Shown in pieces: positions 62,402-64,000 of a stretch of 64,000 bases of DNA. Each line of letters begins with the position of its first letter. Positions within the stretch are counted from its first letter, which is position 1. This DNA is from Alteromonadaceae bacterium XY-R5 (GTDB taxonomy: Bacteria > Pseudomonadota > Gammaproteobacteria > Enterobacterales > Alteromonadaceae): contig LXWE01000002.1 of the NCBI GenBank assembly GCA_001660395.1, forward strand, positions 62,001-126,000, written 5' to 3'. The position numbers were made by a program, and so were the translations under genes. The notes beneath the pieces were generated by a model. The model had not been told where the DNA came from and searched no databases. It saw only the letters and a program-made list of their open reading frames with translations.

Positions 62402-64000
62402 GTGAACACTAAACTAACCTATTGCGCCCTGGCAACAGCTATCTGTTGCTGTAACTTTGCTTATGCACAAGCCGACGATGCGACTCAGGCCACAGCCAAA
62501 TCGGAAGGACTGGAGGTCATCGAAATTACCTCGCAGCGCCGCACTGAAAATGTACAAAAAGCGGCACTGGCAGTATCGGCTATTTCCACCGAACAACTGG
62601 CGCGTAGCGCTGTCACCCAACCTGATCAGCTCACTCAGTTGGTTCCCGCACTGCAAATTAACAAAACCGGCGGCTCTGGCAACAGCCTGTATATCCGCGG
62701 GGTGGGTACTCAGGGCACCAATGTGTTTTCAGAAAATGCAGTGGCCTTTAACATCGACAATACCTACATTGGCCGCCCAGCCAGTGTGATTGGTTCTTTC
62801 TACGATTTAGAGCGCCTGGAGGTACTGAAAGGCCCCCAGGGTACACTCTATGGCCGTAACGCCACGGGCGGTGCCATCAACGTTATCAGCCGCAAGCCAC
62901 AAATCGGTTACACCGAAGGCTATGTGACGTTGGGTATTGGCAACTACTCATCTAAGTTACTGACGGGGGCGGTAAATCTGGAAACGTCAGATAACTCAGC
63001 GTTACGCATTGCTGGTCAGCTGGTGAAACATGATGGCTATTTATCTGATGGCTATGATGATGAAGACGGCAAGGCGTTGCGGGTGCAGTATTATATTCAG
63101 CCTACCGAAGATACCGATGTATTGCTCAGTGCAGACTATTTTCATGCGGGCGGTAAAGGCCCGGGCAGTGTATTGATTGCTGATGGTGCCCCTTCTCTGG
63201 ATGCGCGCGTTGGGGGGGAAGATGCCCGCAGTATCGCGGCGTTTGAGTCCTCTCAGGCAACGTCATATTTCACCAGCCGCCCTGGCTATGTGAGTACCTA
63301 TCAAAACTACGATACCTTTAATTTCTATTCGGCCGATGAAGGTGAATCATACCCGGGCAAGCAGGACAGCGATTTTTGGGGCGTATCTGCCACCATTACT
63401 ACAACCTTTGATTCCGGTACTCTGACCCTGATCCCATCTTATCGCTCGACTCAGCCAGAGGCGACCTTCTCGTTACCTGGCTTCCCGGTGATCAGCGAAG
63501 AAGATACCGATCAAATGTCGATGGAAGCGCGCTTTACCTCTGCCGGTGATCAGCCGCTACGTTATGTAGTAGGTCTGTACTATTTCACTGAAGATCAGCA
63601 TGCGGCGCAGTGGGCCGAACCTTTCTCATTCGCAGCTGCTGCCTGGGGACCTGCCGGTGAGTTTGTGTACGCCGACTTAGATACCGACAGTAAAGCCGTA
63701 TTTGGACAGCTAACCTACGACGTGACTGATGTGTTCCGAGTTACCGCAGGCCTGCGGTATACCGAAGAAGATAAATCAATGCTGGTACGTCAGGCCAGCC
63801 TGACCCTGGATAACTATGACCTTTATGACCTGGATCATTTACCCGAGGACGTGCAGGCTACCGGAGATCGCTCTTTCAGTAATACCTCTTATCGGGTAGG
63901 CGTAGAGTACGATGCTGCGGAAAATTCGATGCTCTACGCTAATGTTACCACCGGCTTCAAATCTGGCGGTTTCTATGCGGATACTGAAGAAAATACTTTC
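62402..64000 (+). CDS. TonB-dependent receptor, N-terminal part (3' truncated, GTG start)
   Basis: The frame is open from GTG (62402) to the end of the window, at least 533 residues; AGAGGAA is six bases upstream. A signal peptide (MNTKLTYCALATAICCCNFAYA) is followed by a TonB box-like GLEVIEITSQRR, and the plug domain has LTQLVPALQINKTGGSGNSL, YIRGVGTQGTN, LERLEVLKGPQGTLYGRNA and GGAINVISRKP. The barrel begins after about residue 170. The type (IRGVGT, GRNATGGAINVIS) is common in receptors of sphingomonads and Alteromonadales for aromatic, siderophore or glycoside ligands. Its position after the catabolic block suggests uptake of that substrate. Confidence 0.93.
   Translation, partial: MNTKLTYCALATAICCCNFAYAQADDATQATAKSEGLEVIEITSQRRTENVQKAALAVSAISTEQLARSAVTQPDQLTQLVPALQINKTGGSGNSLYIRGVGTQGTNVFSENAVAFNIDNTYIGRPASVIGSFYDLERLEVLKGPQGTLYGRNATGGAINVISRKPQIGYTEGYVTLGIGNYSSKLLTGAVNLETSDNSALRIAGQLVKHDGYLSDGYDDEDGKALRVQYYIQPTEDTDVLLSADYFHAGGKGPGSVLIADGAPSLDARVGGEDARSIAAFESSQATSYFTSRPGYVSTYQNYDTFNFYSADEGESYPGKQDSDFWGVSATITTTFDSGTLTLIPSYRSTQPEATFSLPGFPVISEEDTDQMSMEARFTSAGDQPLRYVVGLYYFTEDQHAAQWAEPFSFAAAAWGPAGEFVYADLDTDSKAVFGQLTYDVTDVFRVTAGLRYTEEDKSMLVRQASLTLDNYDLYDLDHLPEDVQATGDRSFSNTSYRVGVEYDAAENSMLYANVTTGFKSGGFYADTEENTF

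Overview
The window looks like chromosomal DNA of a marine, heterotrophic gammaproteobacterium of the Alteromonadaceae type (Alteromonas, Aestuariibacter, Bowmanella and relatives). This is an inference from gene content: large TonB-dependent receptors at both ends, a FAD-dependent halogenase next to one of them, GPH-type sugar symport, methyl-accepting chemotaxis proteins, and long aromatic catabolic operons with Gram-negative ribosome binding sites. No rRNA, tRNA, CRISPR array, phage gene or transposase gene is visible.

Layout. (a) 1-8064: a beta-glucoside utilisation locus with a TonB receptor (5' end missing), a tryptophan-halogenase-like protein, a GH1 beta-glucosidase, a GPH symporter and a LacI regulator. 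An 86-bp element with perfect 21-bp inverted ends lies inside it. (b) 8143-14968: sensing genes, namely a periplasmic binding-like protein, a NIT-domain chemoreceptor, an iron-sulfur (6-4)-type photolyase, a small lipoprotein and a soluble double-PAS chemoreceptor. (c) 14969-20115: a LysR regulator divergent from an RND efflux pair. (d) 20180-30804: 4-hydroxybenzoate to protocatechuate (PobA, AraC-type regulator) and the lower protocatechuate 4,5-cleavage pathway (LigU, LigK, LigJ, LigI, LigC type proteins), with an unusual LysR protein carrying two HTH domains. The ring-opening LigAB dioxygenase is not in the window. (e) 30883-36684: a Tat-type adenine/adenosine deaminase, a TauE/SafE permease, two small membrane proteins, an MFS transporter with a 45-residue ORF just upstream, and a DenD-like dehydrogenase. 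(f) 37143-43217: a compact seven-gene catabolic operon (FAH hydrolase, ABM protein, LacI, HisD-like dehydrogenase, SDR, C-C-hydrolase-like alpha/beta hydrolase, VOC protein) behind a palindromic operator. (g) 43579-51355: a basic amino acid decarboxylase, an FAD oxidase with an unrecognised C-terminal domain facing a methyltransferase-like protein, a GNAT and an AraC regulator. (h) 51700-62097: a second catabolic block with a type I extradiol dioxygenase, Rieske ferredoxin, flavin monooxygenase, GH43, two SDRs, a phytoene-desaturase-like oxidoreductase, a LysR regulator, a cupin and a lipoprotein. (i) 62402-64000: the start of another TonB receptor, beginning at GTG and running off the window.

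How the parts fit together. Region (d) is a recognisable aromatic acid pathway. Regions (f) and (h) look like two halves of an aromatic or polyphenol catabolic system that I cannot match to a described pathway: hydroxylation (flavin monooxygenase), ring opening (extradiol dioxygenase), C-C or acyl hydrolysis (alpha/beta hydrolase, FAH) and alcohol oxidation (HisD-like, SDRs), with outer-membrane uptake by the terminal TonB receptor. The most useful regulatory signals are: three TATCC-N7-GGAT(A/G) boxes around the LysR gene at 59290-60195; overlapping TATGCAAT half-sites before region (f); and a four-segment alternating hairpin that can hide or expose the ribosome binding site of the flavodoxin gene downstream of pobA.
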